From the NCBI RefSeq assembly GCF_021028995.1, contig NZ_JAJJZG010000005.1, positions 62,001 to 126,000 on the forward strand: DNA of 64,000 nucleotides, in the 5' to 3' direction. This document shows positions 40,545 through 49,494 of the stretch, in pieces. The first letter of the stretch is position 1, and each line of letters begins with the position of its first letter. Source of the stretch: Halobacterium sp. KA-4 (lineage in GTDB: Archaea > Halobacteriota > Halobacteria > Halobacteriales > Halobacteriaceae). The notes below the pieces were generated by a model. It was not told the origin of the DNA, searched no databases, and was given only the letters and a program-made list of their open reading frames with translations. Position numbers and translations under genes: made by a program.

Positions 40545-42551
40545 ATGCGGGAACGCATCCAAGCACTCGTGCTCACAGCCGTCGTCGTTGGCTCGCTGTT
40601 CGCCGTCGCACCCGCGGCAGCGACGGCCGACCAGCAGGCGGCTGCGAGCGTCACGTTCGACGCACAGACTTCCGGTGGCCACACGGTCACCGTCGACAGC
40701 GCCACGCTCCCGGACGGCGGGTTCGTGACGATTCACGATAGCAGCGTGCAGGAAGGAGAGACGCTCGCCAGCGTCGTCGGGTCGTCGGCGTACCTCGAAC
40801 CCGGCACGCACGACAACGTCACCGTCCACCTGGACGAGCCGCTCAGCGAGGACGACACGCTTGTCGCGATGCCGCACATGGATACCGACGGCGACCGCAT
40901 CTACGAGTTCGTCTCCGGGAACGCGGCCGTCGATGGCCCGTACACGGCTGACGGCGGCGCCGTCGTCGCCGCGGCGAACGTCACCGCGTCTGCGACCGTG
41001 TCGATGAGCGACCAGCCGACCGACGGTAATTCCGTCGTCGTCGACCGCGTTGAATTGGCCGAACCCGGCTTCGTCGCCGTCCACAACGACAGCCTCCTCG
41101 ACGGCGATGCGCTCGGTAGCGTCGTCGGACACTCCGCGTACCTCTCCGCGGGCGTCCACGAGAACGTCCGCGTCGAACTCGACGAGTCGGTCGGCAACGA
41201 GACGGTGATTCCGATGCCGCACGTCGACTCCGACGGTGACGAGACCTACGACTTCGTCACCTCCGAGGGCAGCGCCGACGGGCCGTTCACCGACATGAAC
41301 GGGGAAGCCGTCCTCGACACCGCGATGGTCACGCAGTCGAACACGGCGTCCGTTTCCGCGATGAACCAGACCACTGGCGGTCACGCTGCGACTGTCGATT
41401 CGGTGTTCCTGCCCGACGGCGGGTTCGTCACCGTCCACGACGGCAGCGTCACCGAGGGTGCGGTCTTCGACAGCATCCGCGGCACCTCCACGTACCTCGA
41501 ACCGGGCCTCCACCGGAACGTCCGCGTGAGCCTCGACGACCCGTACACCGAGGACGGGACGCTCGTGCCGATGGCGCACATGGACACGAACGGCGACGAA
41601 GCGTACACGTTCGAGGAGTCCGAGGGCAGTGAGGACGGCCCGTACACGGCTGACGGCAGCGCGGTCCTCGACACTGCGTCCGCGAACGTCGCCGCGTCCG
41701 TCAGCGTCGACCACCAGCAGTCCGACGGTCACACGGTCGTCGTGGATTCCGTTGACCTCAGCGAACCCGGCTTCGTGACGATTCACGACGCCTCCCTGTT
41801 CGCCGGCGAGACGCTCGCCAGCATCGCGGGGACGTCGACGTACCTCGAAGCCGGCCACCACGATGACGTCGAAGTCACCCTCCACGACCCAATCAACGAG
41901 TCCCAGACAGTCGTCGCGATGCCACACGTGGACTCCGACGGTGACCAGTCGTACGACTTCGTCACCTCCGAGGGTAGCGACGACGGGCCGTTCACCGCGA
42001 ACGGCGGCGCCGTCGTCGACACCGCCCACGCGTCCGTGAACGCAGTCACGACCATCAGCGACCAGGAGAGCGACGGGTCGACGGTCGTCGTCGACTCGGT
42101 GACGCTCGCGAATGGCGGATTCGTGACGATTCACGACGGCACCCTCGCCGACGGCGCGGTCTTCGACAGCGTCCGCGGCACTTCTGCGTATCTCGCGCCC
42201 GGAACCCATGAGAACGTTGAGGTGATGCTGGACAGCGAACTCGACGGCGAGACGACGGTGTTCGCGATGGCGCACACAGACTCCGACGGCGACGAGACCT
42301 ACGACTTCGTCGAGTCCGAGGGCAGCGCTGACGGCCCGTACGCCGCCAACGGCGCGCCCGTGATGAGTTCCGCGACGGTGGACGCGCCCGTGATGACCAC
42401 CGAGACGATGGAGACGACTGAAATGATGGAGCCCACCGAGGCTGGCGACACAACCGACGGCGAATCCGGCGGAAGCGTCCCCGGCTTCGGCATCGGCATC
42501 GCGCTCGTCGCGCTCCTCGGAGCCGCGCTGCTGGCTGTTCGCCAGCAGTAA
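40545..42551 (+). CDS. cell-surface protein with five tandem DUF7282-like repeats and PGF-CTERM end
   Basis: A 668-residue exported protein. Residues 1-28 are a Sec signal peptide (LVLTAVVVGSLFAVAPAAA). Then come five repeats of about 115 residues, each with a V/LPDGGFVTIHDSS-like core, a SxYLxPGxHxNVxVxLD segment and a PMAHMDTDGDxxYxF end. Residues 615-645 are a Thr/Glu-rich stalk, and the end GGSVPGFGIGIALVALLGAALL with basic tail is the PGF-CTERM signal cut by archaeosortase. It would be lipid-anchored on the S-layer surface. Ligand unknown. Confidence 0.88.
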   Translation: MRERIQALVLTAVVVGSLFAVAPAAATADQQAAASVTFDAQTSGGHTVTVDSATLPDGGFVTIHDSSVQEGETLASVVGSSAYLEPGTHDNVTVHLDEPLSEDDTLVAMPHMDTDGDRIYEFVSGNAAVDGPYTADGGAVVAAANVTASATVSMSDQPTDGNSVVVDRVELAEPGFVAVHNDSLLDGDALGSVVGHSAYLSAGVHENVRVELDESVGNETVIPMPHVDSDGDETYDFVTSEGSADGPFTDMNGEAVLDTAMVTQSNTASVSAMNQTTGGHAATVDSVFLPDGGFVTVHDGSVTEGAVFDSIRGTSTYLEPGLHRNVRVSLDDPYTEDGTLVPMAHMDTNGDEAYTFEESEGSEDGPYTADGSAVLDTASANVAASVSVDHQQSDGHTVVVDSVDLSEPGFVTIHDASLFAGETLASIAGTSTYLEAGHHDDVEVTLHDPINESQTVVAMPHVDSDGDQSYDFVTSEGSDDGPFTANGGAVVDTAHASVNAVTTISDQESDGSTVVVDSVTLANGGFVTIHDGTLADGAVFDSVRGTSAYLAPGTHENVEVMLDSELDGETTVFAMAHTDSDGDETYDFVESEGSADGPYAANGAPVMSSATVDAPVMTTETMETTEMMEPTEAGDTTDGESGGSVPGFGIGIALVALLGAALLAVRQQ

Positions 42552-42638
42552 CGCGCTCGGCACCGGGGCTCGGCCCGGCGAGCACGAGCGAAACGGCCAC
42601 CAGCCATTTTTCAGGGGCCTGTCTACGTCCACACGTTC

Positions 42639-43031
42639 ATGAAGCACGACGAGTTCGTCGGTGCGGTCCAGAACCGTGCCGAACTGGCCTCCCGTGGCGA
42701 AGCAATCCGAGTCACCCGCGCCGTCCTCACCACGCTCGGTGAACGGCTGCAGCCGGGCGAAGCGTCCGACCTCGCTGGCCCGCTCCCGATGGAAATCGAC
42801 ATCTTCCTCCACCAGGCTGACTCCGGCCAGATATTCGACTACGACGACTTCGTCCAGCGGGTCGCCGAGCGCGCGAACGCCGACTACGCCGACGCCGCGT
42901 TCTACGCGCAGGTCGTGATGGACGTCGTCGACGAGACGGTGCCCGAGAGCGAACTCCAGGACGTCACCGCCCAGCTCCCCGCGGAGTACGACGACCTCTT
43001 CGACCTCGTCGGCACCGACGAGTACTACTGA
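42639..43031 (+). CDS. DUF2267 family protein
   Basis: A 130-residue soluble helical protein of the DUF2267 family (MKHDEFVGAVQNRAELASRGEAIRVTRAVLTTLGERLQPGEASDLAGPLP; a second helical half). Seen in bacteria and archaea, no known activity, sometimes linked to stress. Unpaired here. ATG 42639 lies 87 bases after the surface protein stop. Confidence 0.85.
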   Translation: MKHDEFVGAVQNRAELASRGEAIRVTRAVLTTLGERLQPGEASDLAGPLPMEIDIFLHQADSGQIFDYDDFVQRVAERANADYADAAFYAQVVMDVVDETVPESELQDVTAQLPAEYDDLFDLVGTDEYY

Positions 43032-43080
43032 GCGAGACGGGGCCTCAACCTTTTTCCCGGCAGCCGTTCCACTGGTGAGC

Positions 43081-43263
43081 ATGGCGCACGAGGCGTACGT
43101 GCAGTTGGTCTGTCCTGAATGTCAAAAGCAGTGGGAGAGCACGCCGAGCGAGTTGCCCACCCACGACGAGAACTTCAGCTGTCCGAACTGTCACGCCACG
43201 CGGCGGACAGCGGAGTTCATGCGAACCGACCGCGACCTCGAGAATCTGAAACGGCTACAGTAA
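43081..43263 (+). CDS. 60-residue zinc-ribbon protein
   Basis: A short protein with two Cys pairs CPEC and CPNC about 25 residues apart (LVCPECQKQWES and NFSCPNCHATRRTAEFM), forming one zinc ribbon. A basic C-terminal tail suggests nucleic acid binding. Start ATG 43081 is preferred over a GTG six bases earlier. Its stop abuts the convergent aIF2-beta gene. Confidence 0.75.
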   Translation: MAHEAYVQLVCPECQKQWESTPSELPTHDENFSCPNCHATRRTAEFMRTDRDLENLKRLQ

Positions 43264-43662
43264 CTAGACGACCGTCCGAGCGCCACACGCTTCGCAGTGG
43301 AGGCGTTCGGTGTCGTCCTCGATTTCGAGATTGGTGTCCGGAAGCCCGCACTCGGGGCACGTGACGTACGTGTCGACGTACTCGTCGAGGACGTCCTCGA
43401 CGCGGCGCTGACGGAATCCACCGGTGAATCGGGCGCGCCCGTTCTCGTCGATCTGGGCGCTCGTCCCGAGCTCGTTCTGGATGAACTTCAGCACGTGGTC
43501 CTGCTCGCGGCCGAGTCGGTCCAGCGTGTCCTGGAAGTTCTCGTACACCGTGACGTTGCCTTCCTCGCGGACATTCGGCTCGGGAACCTCGAACCGGCTC
43601 TCGCTGCCCGCGACGTCGGGCTTCTCCTGCATCGCGCGGTCGAGTTGCTCCTCGTAATCCAT
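43264..43662 (-). CDS. eif2b: translation initiation factor aIF2 beta subunit
   Basis: A 132-residue subunit of the archaeal initiator-tRNA-delivery factor aIF2. The core has FQDTLDRLGREQDHVLKFIQNELGTSAQIDENGRARFTGGF (alpha-beta domain), then the zinc-ribbon domain with Cys in TCPECGLPDT and CEACGAR. Start ATG 43662 lies where conservation begins; the additional 17 residues of the longer frame are not family-typical. Length matches archaeal aIF2-beta. Confidence 0.93.
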   Translation of the reverse strand: MDYEEQLDRAMQEKPDVAGSESRFEVPEPNVREEGNVTVYENFQDTLDRLGREQDHVLKFIQNELGTSAQIDENGRARFTGGFRQRRVEDVLDEYVDTYVTCPECGLPDTNLEIEDDTERLHCEACGARTVV

Positions 43663-43765
43663 ACCCCAACGAAGTAGCGGCCCGCACAAAAGCCTTTCAA
43701 AAGCCCGGGTCACCCCGATTTTGGCCCGTTCGGCCGAGCCCCGTGGTAACAGCTCTCAGGATAAT

Positions 43766-43773
43766 ACTATAAC
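43766..43773 (+). promoter_or_regulatory. TATA-like promoter of the UPF0058 gene
   Basis: ACTATAAC lies 26-33 bases before ATG 43799, supporting that start over an upstream GTG-type start in the same frame. Confidence 0.55.
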
Positions 43774-43798
43774 CCCGTGACCGTTAGAATTGGCTGCC

Positions 43799-44038
43799 AT
43801 GAAGAAGCAGGAGCTCATCCACCTCCACGGCCTCCTCGCAGAGGTCGGGAACTACTACGAGGAGTGCGAGTCCGACGAGATTTCCCTTGACGAGTACGAG
43901 GATCTCGGCGTACGACCGACATCGATTCACAAATCGAAGACTGACCACAAAGCGGCTGTTTTCGCGCTCGCGGGCGGCATCACTTCGGCGATGGACGAAC
44001 CTGAGGAACAGGAAGCCGTCCCCGCCCAAGCCGACTAA
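43799..44038 (+). CDS. UPF0058 family protein
   Basis: A 79-residue archaeal protein (MKKQELIHLHGLLAEVGNYYEE, LGVRPTSIHKSKTDHKAAVFALA). The conserved His and Glu residues (HLHGLL, HKSKTDHK) may bind metal. Function unknown; members occur in most haloarchaea. Start ATG 43799 fits the TATA box. Confidence 0.85.
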   Translation: MKKQELIHLHGLLAEVGNYYEECESDEISLDEYEDLGVRPTSIHKSKTDHKAAVFALAGGITSAMDEPEEQEAVPAQAD

Positions 44039-44089
44039 CGTAGCGACACGCGACGTCTCCTTACACCTACTACCTCCCTAGCGACAGCG

Positions 44090-44479
44090 TTACGCCCCGT
44101 CCGCCGCGCCTTCGGACTGCCCGCTCTCTGTCTCCTCCTCGCTGACTTCCTCCTCGACTGATAGCACTTCCAGTGGAATGTTCTCGAGGCGCTGGCCGAT
44201 CTCCTTTCGGGCGATGCGGGAGGCGTGTTCTTCCCGTTCGACGTTGAACACGCTCATCTCCAATTCGAGCGCGACGAGGCTCTCGTCGGCAGCGACGAAC
44301 GCGGGGTCGAGGTCGTCCCCGCAGTGCGGGCACGTCCGCTCGCCCATGCTGATTTCGACGTAGTTGAGGTCGGGATTCAGCAGCTCGCCGGTCTTCGAGA
44401 TGGCGATGCGCACTGCTTCGTCGGGGGTCTCGACGTCGTAGACGGGGACTGCGGCCTCGACGACCACCCTACAATCCAT
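44090..44479 (-). CDS. DUF555/UPF0212 family protein
   Basis: A 129-residue archaeal protein: VVVEAAVPVYDVETPDEAVRIAISKTGELLNPDLNYVEI, then a zinc motif TCPHCGDDLDPAF and ELEMSVFNVE. The last 35 residues are an acidic tail specific to halophiles. Family is archaea-wide and uncharacterised. Divergent from the OGG gene, which starts 88 bases away. Confidence 0.85.
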   Translation of the reverse strand: MDCRVVVEAAVPVYDVETPDEAVRIAISKTGELLNPDLNYVEISMGERTCPHCGDDLDPAFVAADESLVALELEMSVFNVEREEHASRIARKEIGQRLENIPLEVLSVEEEVSEEETESGQSEGAADGA

Positions 44480-44567
44480 GGCTACGTCGAACGTTCACAC
44501 GCAACGTAGAAGAACTTTGGCCCGGAATCGAACTCGTCTTCCCCCAGCGCCGCCAAGCCCGCCCGAG

Positions 44568-45458
44568 ATGGAGCGCGGCGCCATTCCGACCGACGAGATT
44601 GCGGGCGCGGTCGACGTCCAAGCGACCCTGGAGAGCGGCCAGACGTACCTCTGGTGGCGGCCCGATGGAACCACCTACGAGACCGACGGTGCGTCCGGCG
44701 GGAGCGCGTGGTACCGCACGGTCGTCGACGGTGACGTCGTCGAAGTCCGCCAGACCGACACCGCAGTCGAGTGGCAGTCTACGACGGACGCGGACCCGCT
44801 CGTGCGCAAACTCCTCGGTTTGAACGACGATCTCCAGGAGATTCGCGCGGCCGCGACCGACGACGACCTCACGACGGCCGCGTGGGACGCCTACGACGGC
44901 CTCCGCATCGTCCGCGACCCGTTCTTCGGCTGCCTGATTTCGTTCATCTGCTCGGCGCAGATGCGCGTCGAACGGATATTCGCGATGCAGGAATCCCTCC
45001 GCGAACACTACGGCGAACCAATCGAGTACGACGGCGAGACCGTCTACGCATTCCCCGAACCAGAGGCGCTTGCAGCCGCCACCGAGGAGGACCTCCGGGA
45101 GTTGAAACTCGGCTACCGTGCGCCGTACGTCCAGCGCACCGCCGAGATGGTCGCGACGGGCGAACTCACTCAGCGCGACGTGCAGGGCCGCGCGTACGAA
45201 GTTGCTCGCGAGCAACTCACGGACTTCGTCGGCGTCGGCGACAAGGTCGCGGACTGCGTGCTGTTGTTCTCGCTGGGCTACCTCGAAGCCGTCCCACTGG
45301 ACACGTGGATTCGCTCGGCCATCGAGGAGCACTACCCGGACTGCGACCGCGGCAACTACGCCGACACCTCCCGCGCGATTCGAGAGCAACTCGGCCCATA
45401 CGCCGGCTACACGCAGACATACCTCTTCCACTATCTCCGGTCGGGCGGCGACGAGTAG
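44568..45458 (+). CDS. ogg: 8-oxoguanine DNA glycosylase, OGG family
   Basis: A 296-residue base-excision repair enzyme removing 8-oxoguanine. N-terminal TBP-like domain (AVDVQATLESGQTYLWW), then a helix-hairpin-helix-GPD fold with FVGVGDKVADCVLLFSLG (catalytic Lys in GDKVADC) and the Asp in VPLDTWIRSAI. Both catalytic residues of OGG are present. Start ATG 44568 begins the conserved domain; the upstream frame is not conserved-looking. Followed 41 bases later by an acylphosphatase gene. Confidence 0.92.
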   Translation: MERGAIPTDEIAGAVDVQATLESGQTYLWWRPDGTTYETDGASGGSAWYRTVVDGDVVEVRQTDTAVEWQSTTDADPLVRKLLGLNDDLQEIRAAATDDDLTTAAWDAYDGLRIVRDPFFGCLISFICSAQMRVERIFAMQESLREHYGEPIEYDGETVYAFPEPEALAAATEEDLRELKLGYRAPYVQRTAEMVATGELTQRDVQGRAYEVAREQLTDFVGVGDKVADCVLLFSLGYLEAVPLDTWIRSAIEEHYPDCDRGNYADTSRAIREQLGPYAGYTQTYLFHYLRSGGDE

Positions 45459-45499
45459 GCGCGCGTAACTTTTTGGCGATTGCCGTCCCACCCCACTAC

Positions 45500-45778
45500 A
45501 TGAGCGAGTGGACTCGCGCACGCGTGCTGGTCTCCGGGAAGGTGCAGGGCGTCTACTTTCGGGCGAACACGCGCGAGCAGGCCCGCGAACGCGGCGTCGA
45601 CGGCTGGGTGCGGAACCTCCGGGACGGCCGCGTCGAAGCCGTCTTCGAGGGACCTGCGGACGACGTCGACGCGATGGTGGAGTGGTGCCACGAGGACAGT
45701 CCCGCAGCACGCGTCGACGACGTCGAAGCCGAATACGACGATCCCGAGGGCCTCGGCGGCTTCGAGATTCGGCGCTGA
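45500..45778 (+). CDS. acyP: acylphosphatase
   Basis: A 92-residue hydrolase of acylphosphates such as carbamoyl phosphate and 1,3-bisphosphoglycerate. Signature: VSGKVQGVYFRANTREQA (catalytic Arg) and GWVRNLRDGRVEAVFEG (catalytic Asn). Size and fold match. ATG 45500. In the same direction as ogg and nnr but with 41- and 45-base gaps. Confidence 0.93.
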   Translation: MSEWTRARVLVSGKVQGVYFRANTREQARERGVDGWVRNLRDGRVEAVFEGPADDVDAMVEWCHEDSPAARVDDVEAEYDDPEGLGGFEIRR

Positions 45779-45823
45779 CGCGGACGCGGAGTTTTTACGG
45801 CGGTCCCCGCTGAACGTGCAGCC

Positions 45824-47260
45824 ATGATTACCAGCGAGCGGATGGCCGCCGTCGACCGGAACGCGGCGGCGGTCGGCGTGCCGCGCAAGCAGTTGATGGA
45901 GTCCAGTGGGAACGCCGTCGCGCGCGCCGTCCGCGAAACCGCCGATGTGGGCGCGACCGTCGCCGTCGTCGCGGGCCGCGGGAACAACGGTGGGGACGCG
46001 TTCGTCGCAGCCAGATTCCTCAGCGAGTACGACGTCACCGTCCACCTGCTCGGGCGACCCGAAACCATCACGACGGACATCAGCCGGGAGAACTGGGACG
46101 CGCTCCAGCAAGCCGAACTCCCCACGGAGGTCGTGAAAGACTCGAAAGCGCTGACCCTCGGCGACCCGGACGTCGTCGTGGACGCCGTGCTCGGTACTGG
46201 CGTCTCGGGCGCGCCTCGAGATCCCGAAGCCTCCGCTATCGAGGCAATCAACGATGTGGACGCGCCCGTCGTCGCGGTGGACGTGCCCTCTGGAATGAAC
46301 GCCGACACGGGCGAGACGCCGGGCGTCGCCGTCGACGCCGACCACGTAGTGACGTTCCACGACGTGAAGCCCGCACTCGTGGACCGGGAGGACGTTACGG
46401 TTGCAGACATCGGTATTCCAGAAGCCGCGGAACTGTTCGTCGGGCCGGGCGACCTCCAGCAGCTCGAACGCGACCCGCACGCCCACAAGGGCGACTTCGG
46501 GCGCGTGCTCGTCGTCGGTGGCGGCCCCTACACCGGCGCGCCCGCGCTGAGCGCGCAGGCCACACTACGGGCTGGCGCGGATCTCGCGTACCTCGCGGTC
46601 CCCGACAGCATCGCCGAGACCGTTCAGGGGTACAGCGAGAACCTCATCGTGGACTCCTACGTCGGGACACGCCTGCTCCCCGAGCACGTCGACGAGATTC
46701 TGGATCGCGCCGCGGACGTCGACGTGGTCGTCTTGGGACCGGGCCTCGGAGATTCGGACGACACGCTCGCAGCAGTCCGGCAGTTCCTCGCCACCTACGA
46801 CGGCCGCGCGGTCGTCGACGCCGACGCGCTCCAGGCCGTCCCCGACGTCGACACCGACGCGGATCTCGTTTGCACGCCACACCAAGGAGAACTCCAGAAA
46901 ATGGGGGGACCAACAGAAGACGACTGGCGTGCCCGGGCCGAGGAGGTTGAGGACTTCGCCGCCGACCTCGGGCAGACGCTGCTCGTGAAGGGCGCGTACG
47001 ACGTGGTCTCGAACGGCGAGACGACGCGCGTCAACCGCACCGGGAATCCGGGAATGACCGTCGGCGGCACCGGTGACGTGCTCGCGGGCGCCACGGCCGC
47101 GATGTTCTCCACGCTCGACCCCGTTCCCGCTGCGAGTATCGGCGCGTACGCAAACGGCGACGCCGGCGACCAGGTGGTCGACGAGCACGGCTACGGCCTG
47201 CTCGCCACCGACCTACTGGATGCGCTGCCCGCGGCGCTGTGGGGTGAGGACGATGAGTGA
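45824..47260 (+). CDS. nnr: bifunctional NAD(P)HX epimerase and dehydratase
   Basis: A 478-residue repair enzyme converting hydrated NAD(P)HX back to NAD(P)H. N-terminal epimerase domain (YjeF_N) at about 1-210 with VVAGRGNNGGDAFVAARFL and VDAVLGTGVSG, PSGMNADTG; C-terminal ribokinase-like dehydratase domain with HKGDFGRVLVVGGG, TPHQGEL and the ATP-dependent GGTGDVLAGATAA signature. Both active sites intact. The stop overlaps moaC by 8 bases. Confidence 0.93.
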   Translation: MITSERMAAVDRNAAAVGVPRKQLMESSGNAVARAVRETADVGATVAVVAGRGNNGGDAFVAARFLSEYDVTVHLLGRPETITTDISRENWDALQQAELPTEVVKDSKALTLGDPDVVVDAVLGTGVSGAPRDPEASAIEAINDVDAPVVAVDVPSGMNADTGETPGVAVDADHVVTFHDVKPALVDREDVTVADIGIPEAAELFVGPGDLQQLERDPHAHKGDFGRVLVVGGGPYTGAPALSAQATLRAGADLAYLAVPDSIAETVQGYSENLIVDSYVGTRLLPEHVDEILDRAADVDVVVLGPGLGDSDDTLAAVRQFLATYDGRAVVDADALQAVPDVDTDADLVCTPHQGELQKMGGPTEDDWRARAEEVEDFAADLGQTLLVKGAYDVVSNGETTRVNRTGNPGMTVGGTGDVLAGATAAMFSTLDPVPAASIGAYANGDAGDQVVDEHGYGLLATDLLDALPAALWGEDDE

Positions 47261-47744
47261 AGACACACCCGAAGACGAACTCACGCACACCACGGAGGAG
47301 GGCGACGTGCAAATGGTCGACGTCGGGGACAAGCCGGACACCGCTCGCCGGGCGGTCGCGCGCGGCGAAATTCAGCTCTCCGAATCGACCGTCGAGGCGA
47401 TTCGCGGCGACGAAATCGGGAAGGGCGACGTGCTCGCGACCGCGCGCGTCGGCGCCGTCCAGGCAGTCAAGCACACGTGGGAGACGATTCCGATGTGCCA
47501 CCAGATTCCCATTACGAACGTCGAGACGGACTTCGACGTGCGCGAGGACCGGGTCGTCCTCGAAGTCGCCGTCGAGACGACCGGGAAGACCGGCTGCGAG
47601 ATGGAAGCCTTGGAAGGTGTGACGACCGGCTTGAACGTCGTCTGGGACATGGTGAAGGCCGCAGAGAAGGACGACGACGGGCAGTACCCGGGCACGGCTA
47701 TCGAGGGCGTGGAAGTTGTCCGAAAGGAGAAACGAGAACTCTAG
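47253..47744 (+). CDS. moaC: cyclic pyranopterin monophosphate synthase MoaC
   Basis: A 163-residue molybdenum-cofactor enzyme: with MoaA it converts GTP to cyclic pyranopterin. Motifs: VQMVDVGDKPDTARRAVA, PMCHQIPITNV (active-site His), KTGCEMEALEGVTTG and VVWDMVKAAEK. Length is family-typical. Start ATG 47253 overlaps nnr. No other moa gene is nearby. The stop overlaps the convergent hflX gene by 4 bases. Confidence 0.94.
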   Translation: MSEDTPEDELTHTTEEGDVQMVDVGDKPDTARRAVARGEIQLSESTVEAIRGDEIGKGDVLATARVGAVQAVKHTWETIPMCHQIPITNVETDFDVREDRVVLEVAVETTGKTGCEMEALEGVTTGLNVVWDMVKAAEKDDDGQYPGTAIEGVEVVRKEKREL

Positions 47745-49048
47745 GCTTGTGCGACGAGGTCGCTGGCCTTCGCGCGCGACTTCTCGACGACCGTCGGGAG
47801 CGCCTCGAAGTCGACGACGACCTGTTCGTCGCCATAGTCGACGTCGCGGACGTGGGCGTGGTCGTGGACCCACGAAACCACGCTCATCGTCTCGTCGGTC
47901 ATCGGGAGCACTAGCGTCTCGCGCTCCCGAGGTGGCAACTCATCGTCGATGCGAGCTCGCAGCGCATCCACGTTGATACCGTCACGGCCGCTGACCGCGA
48001 TTGGGTTCGGCGCGAGCGCGGACAGCGCCTCCTGCTTCTCCGCGAGTTCGTCGTCGTCGACCTTGTCCACCTTGTTGAACACGGTGACGATGGGCGCTTC
48101 GTTGCGTTCGTAGAGCGTGTCGTGGCTCGTCACGAGCTTCTCGCGAATCTCGTCGATGGACTCGCTGGCGTCGACCACGAGCAACACGAGGTCCGCCTGG
48201 TAGACGGATTCGAGCGTGGATTTGAACGATTCCACGAGCCAGTGCGGGAGGTCGCTGATGAATCCGACCGTGTCCGTCAACAGCACGTCCCGGCGGTCCA
48301 TGTCCAATCGGCGCGTCGTCGTCCCCAGCGTCGTGAACAGCTGGTTCTGGGATTCGGCGGTGGTATCGAGGTCCGGGTGGAGTTCTTCGTTCTCGTCGAT
48401 GTCGAGGTCGTCCGCGAGGCGGCGCAGCAGCGTCGACTTCCCGGCGTTCGTGTAGCCCGCCAGCGCCACCAATTCGAAGCCGGACTCGCGGCGCGTCTCG
48501 CGGCGCTGCTGTTCGGTCTTCTCGATGCTCGCGAGCTCGTCCCGGATGCGGCTAATCTGGGCTTTGATGTCCTGCTCGCGACTCTCGTCGTACTCCCCGA
48601 GCCCCATGAAGCCGGGGCGTTCGTCGCGCTTCGCGAGACTCGTCTTCGCTTCCGCGCGCGGCAGCTCGTAGCGCAGCTCTGCGAGTTCGACCTGCAGTTG
48701 CGCCTTCCGGGTGCGGGCGCGCTGTCCGAAGATGTCGAGGATGAGCCGGAATCGGTCCACCACTTCCGTGTTCTCGGGGAGCTGCTTGCCGAGGTTGTAC
48801 GTCTGGTAGGGTCCGAGCCGGTTGTCGAAGACGACTCGCTCGGCGTCTGTCTCCTCGACGGCCGCTGCGAGTTCCTCGACCTTCCCCTCCCCGAGTTGGA
48901 GGGCCGGGTCGGCCGTACGCGTCTGCGTCACTTCGCCACCGACGTCGTAGCCCGCGGCGCGGACGAGGTCCCTGATTTCGGCGGTGTCGGGCGTGCCCTC
49001 GTCGACACGCTTGGCGACGACCGCCGTCTTCGTCGTTGTTCCGGTCAC
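47741..49048 (-). CDS. hflX: GTPase HflX
   Basis: A 435-residue ribosome-associated GTPase (ribosome splitting under stress). HflX N-terminal domain (EVTQTRTADPALQLGEGKVEELAAAVEE, RFRLILDIFGQRARTRKAQLQVELAEL), then G1 GYTNAGKSTLLRRL, G3 LTDTVGFISDLP and G4 FNKVDK; the tail (DETMSVVSWVHDHAHVRDVD) is conserved. Complete. The ATG at 49048 is the first start. Confidence 0.94.
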   Translation of the reverse strand: MTGTTTKTAVVAKRVDEGTPDTAEIRDLVRAAGYDVGGEVTQTRTADPALQLGEGKVEELAAAVEETDAERVVFDNRLGPYQTYNLGKQLPENTEVVDRFRLILDIFGQRARTRKAQLQVELAELRYELPRAEAKTSLAKRDERPGFMGLGEYDESREQDIKAQISRIRDELASIEKTEQQRRETRRESGFELVALAGYTNAGKSTLLRRLADDLDIDENEELHPDLDTTAESQNQLFTTLGTTTRRLDMDRRDVLLTDTVGFISDLPHWLVESFKSTLESVYQADLVLLVVDASESIDEIREKLVTSHDTLYERNEAPIVTVFNKVDKVDDDELAEKQEALSALAPNPIAVSGRDGINVDALRARIDDELPPRERETLVLPMTDETMSVVSWVHDHAHVRDVDYGDEQVVVDFEALPTVVEKSRAKASDLVAQA

Positions 49049-49151
49049 TTGTCACATAGTAGGTGCCCGTGCTACTTAAGCCCCGGGCGCGCCCGGTGTC
49101 GTCAGTGCGTCTGACAAAAGAGACTTACCGATCACTCGCGGATGAGCGACC

Positions 49152-49469
49152 ATGCCGGACATCAATCTCACGACCCTCGGCCTGGAGTTCGGGGGTGGCG
49201 CTGGCATCGGCGCCATCATCGGCTTCGCGGCGAAGAAGGTCGCGAAGCTCATCGCGGTCATCGTCGGTCTCGAGCTCGCGCTGTTCAAATTCCTCGAATC
49301 ACGAGGCATCCTCACCGTCGATTGGGACCGCCTCACTGGCGGAATGCTCGACATCACGCAGGGTGCCAACGGTGCCGCCCCGCCGTCGTGGGTGAACACC
49401 ATCCTCTCGACGCTGTCGGTCAGCGCCGGCTTCACCGGTGGGTTCCTCGTCGGATTCAAGAAAGGGTGA
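49152..49469 (+). CDS. FUN14 family membrane protein
   Basis: A 105-residue protein with about three hydrophobic segments: GGGAGIGAIIGFAAKKVAKLIAVIVGLELALFKFLES (Gly-rich first helix) and SVSAGFTGGFLVGFKKG. This matches the archaeal FUN14 domain family; eukaryotic members act on mitochondria/autophagy, but archaeal function is unknown. It is divergent from hflX (103 bases) and ends 25 bases from the SBDS gene. Confidence 0.85.
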   Translation: MPDINLTTLGLEFGGGAGIGAIIGFAAKKVAKLIAVIVGLELALFKFLESRGILTVDWDRLTGGMLDITQGANGAAPPSWVNTILSTLSVSAGFTGGFLVGFKKG

Positions 49470-49494
49470 CGCCGAAATCGCCGCGTCGAACCGC

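Noticed and set aside
40545-42551. Direct repeats that could be a CRISPR-like or satellite array
   Set aside because: The repeats are about 345 bases, diverged and in frame: tandem protein domains, with no regular spacers.
40449-43082. 877-residue open frame on the minus strand
   Set aside because: It is the antisense of the five-repeat surface protein; its apparent repeats mirror the coding repeats.
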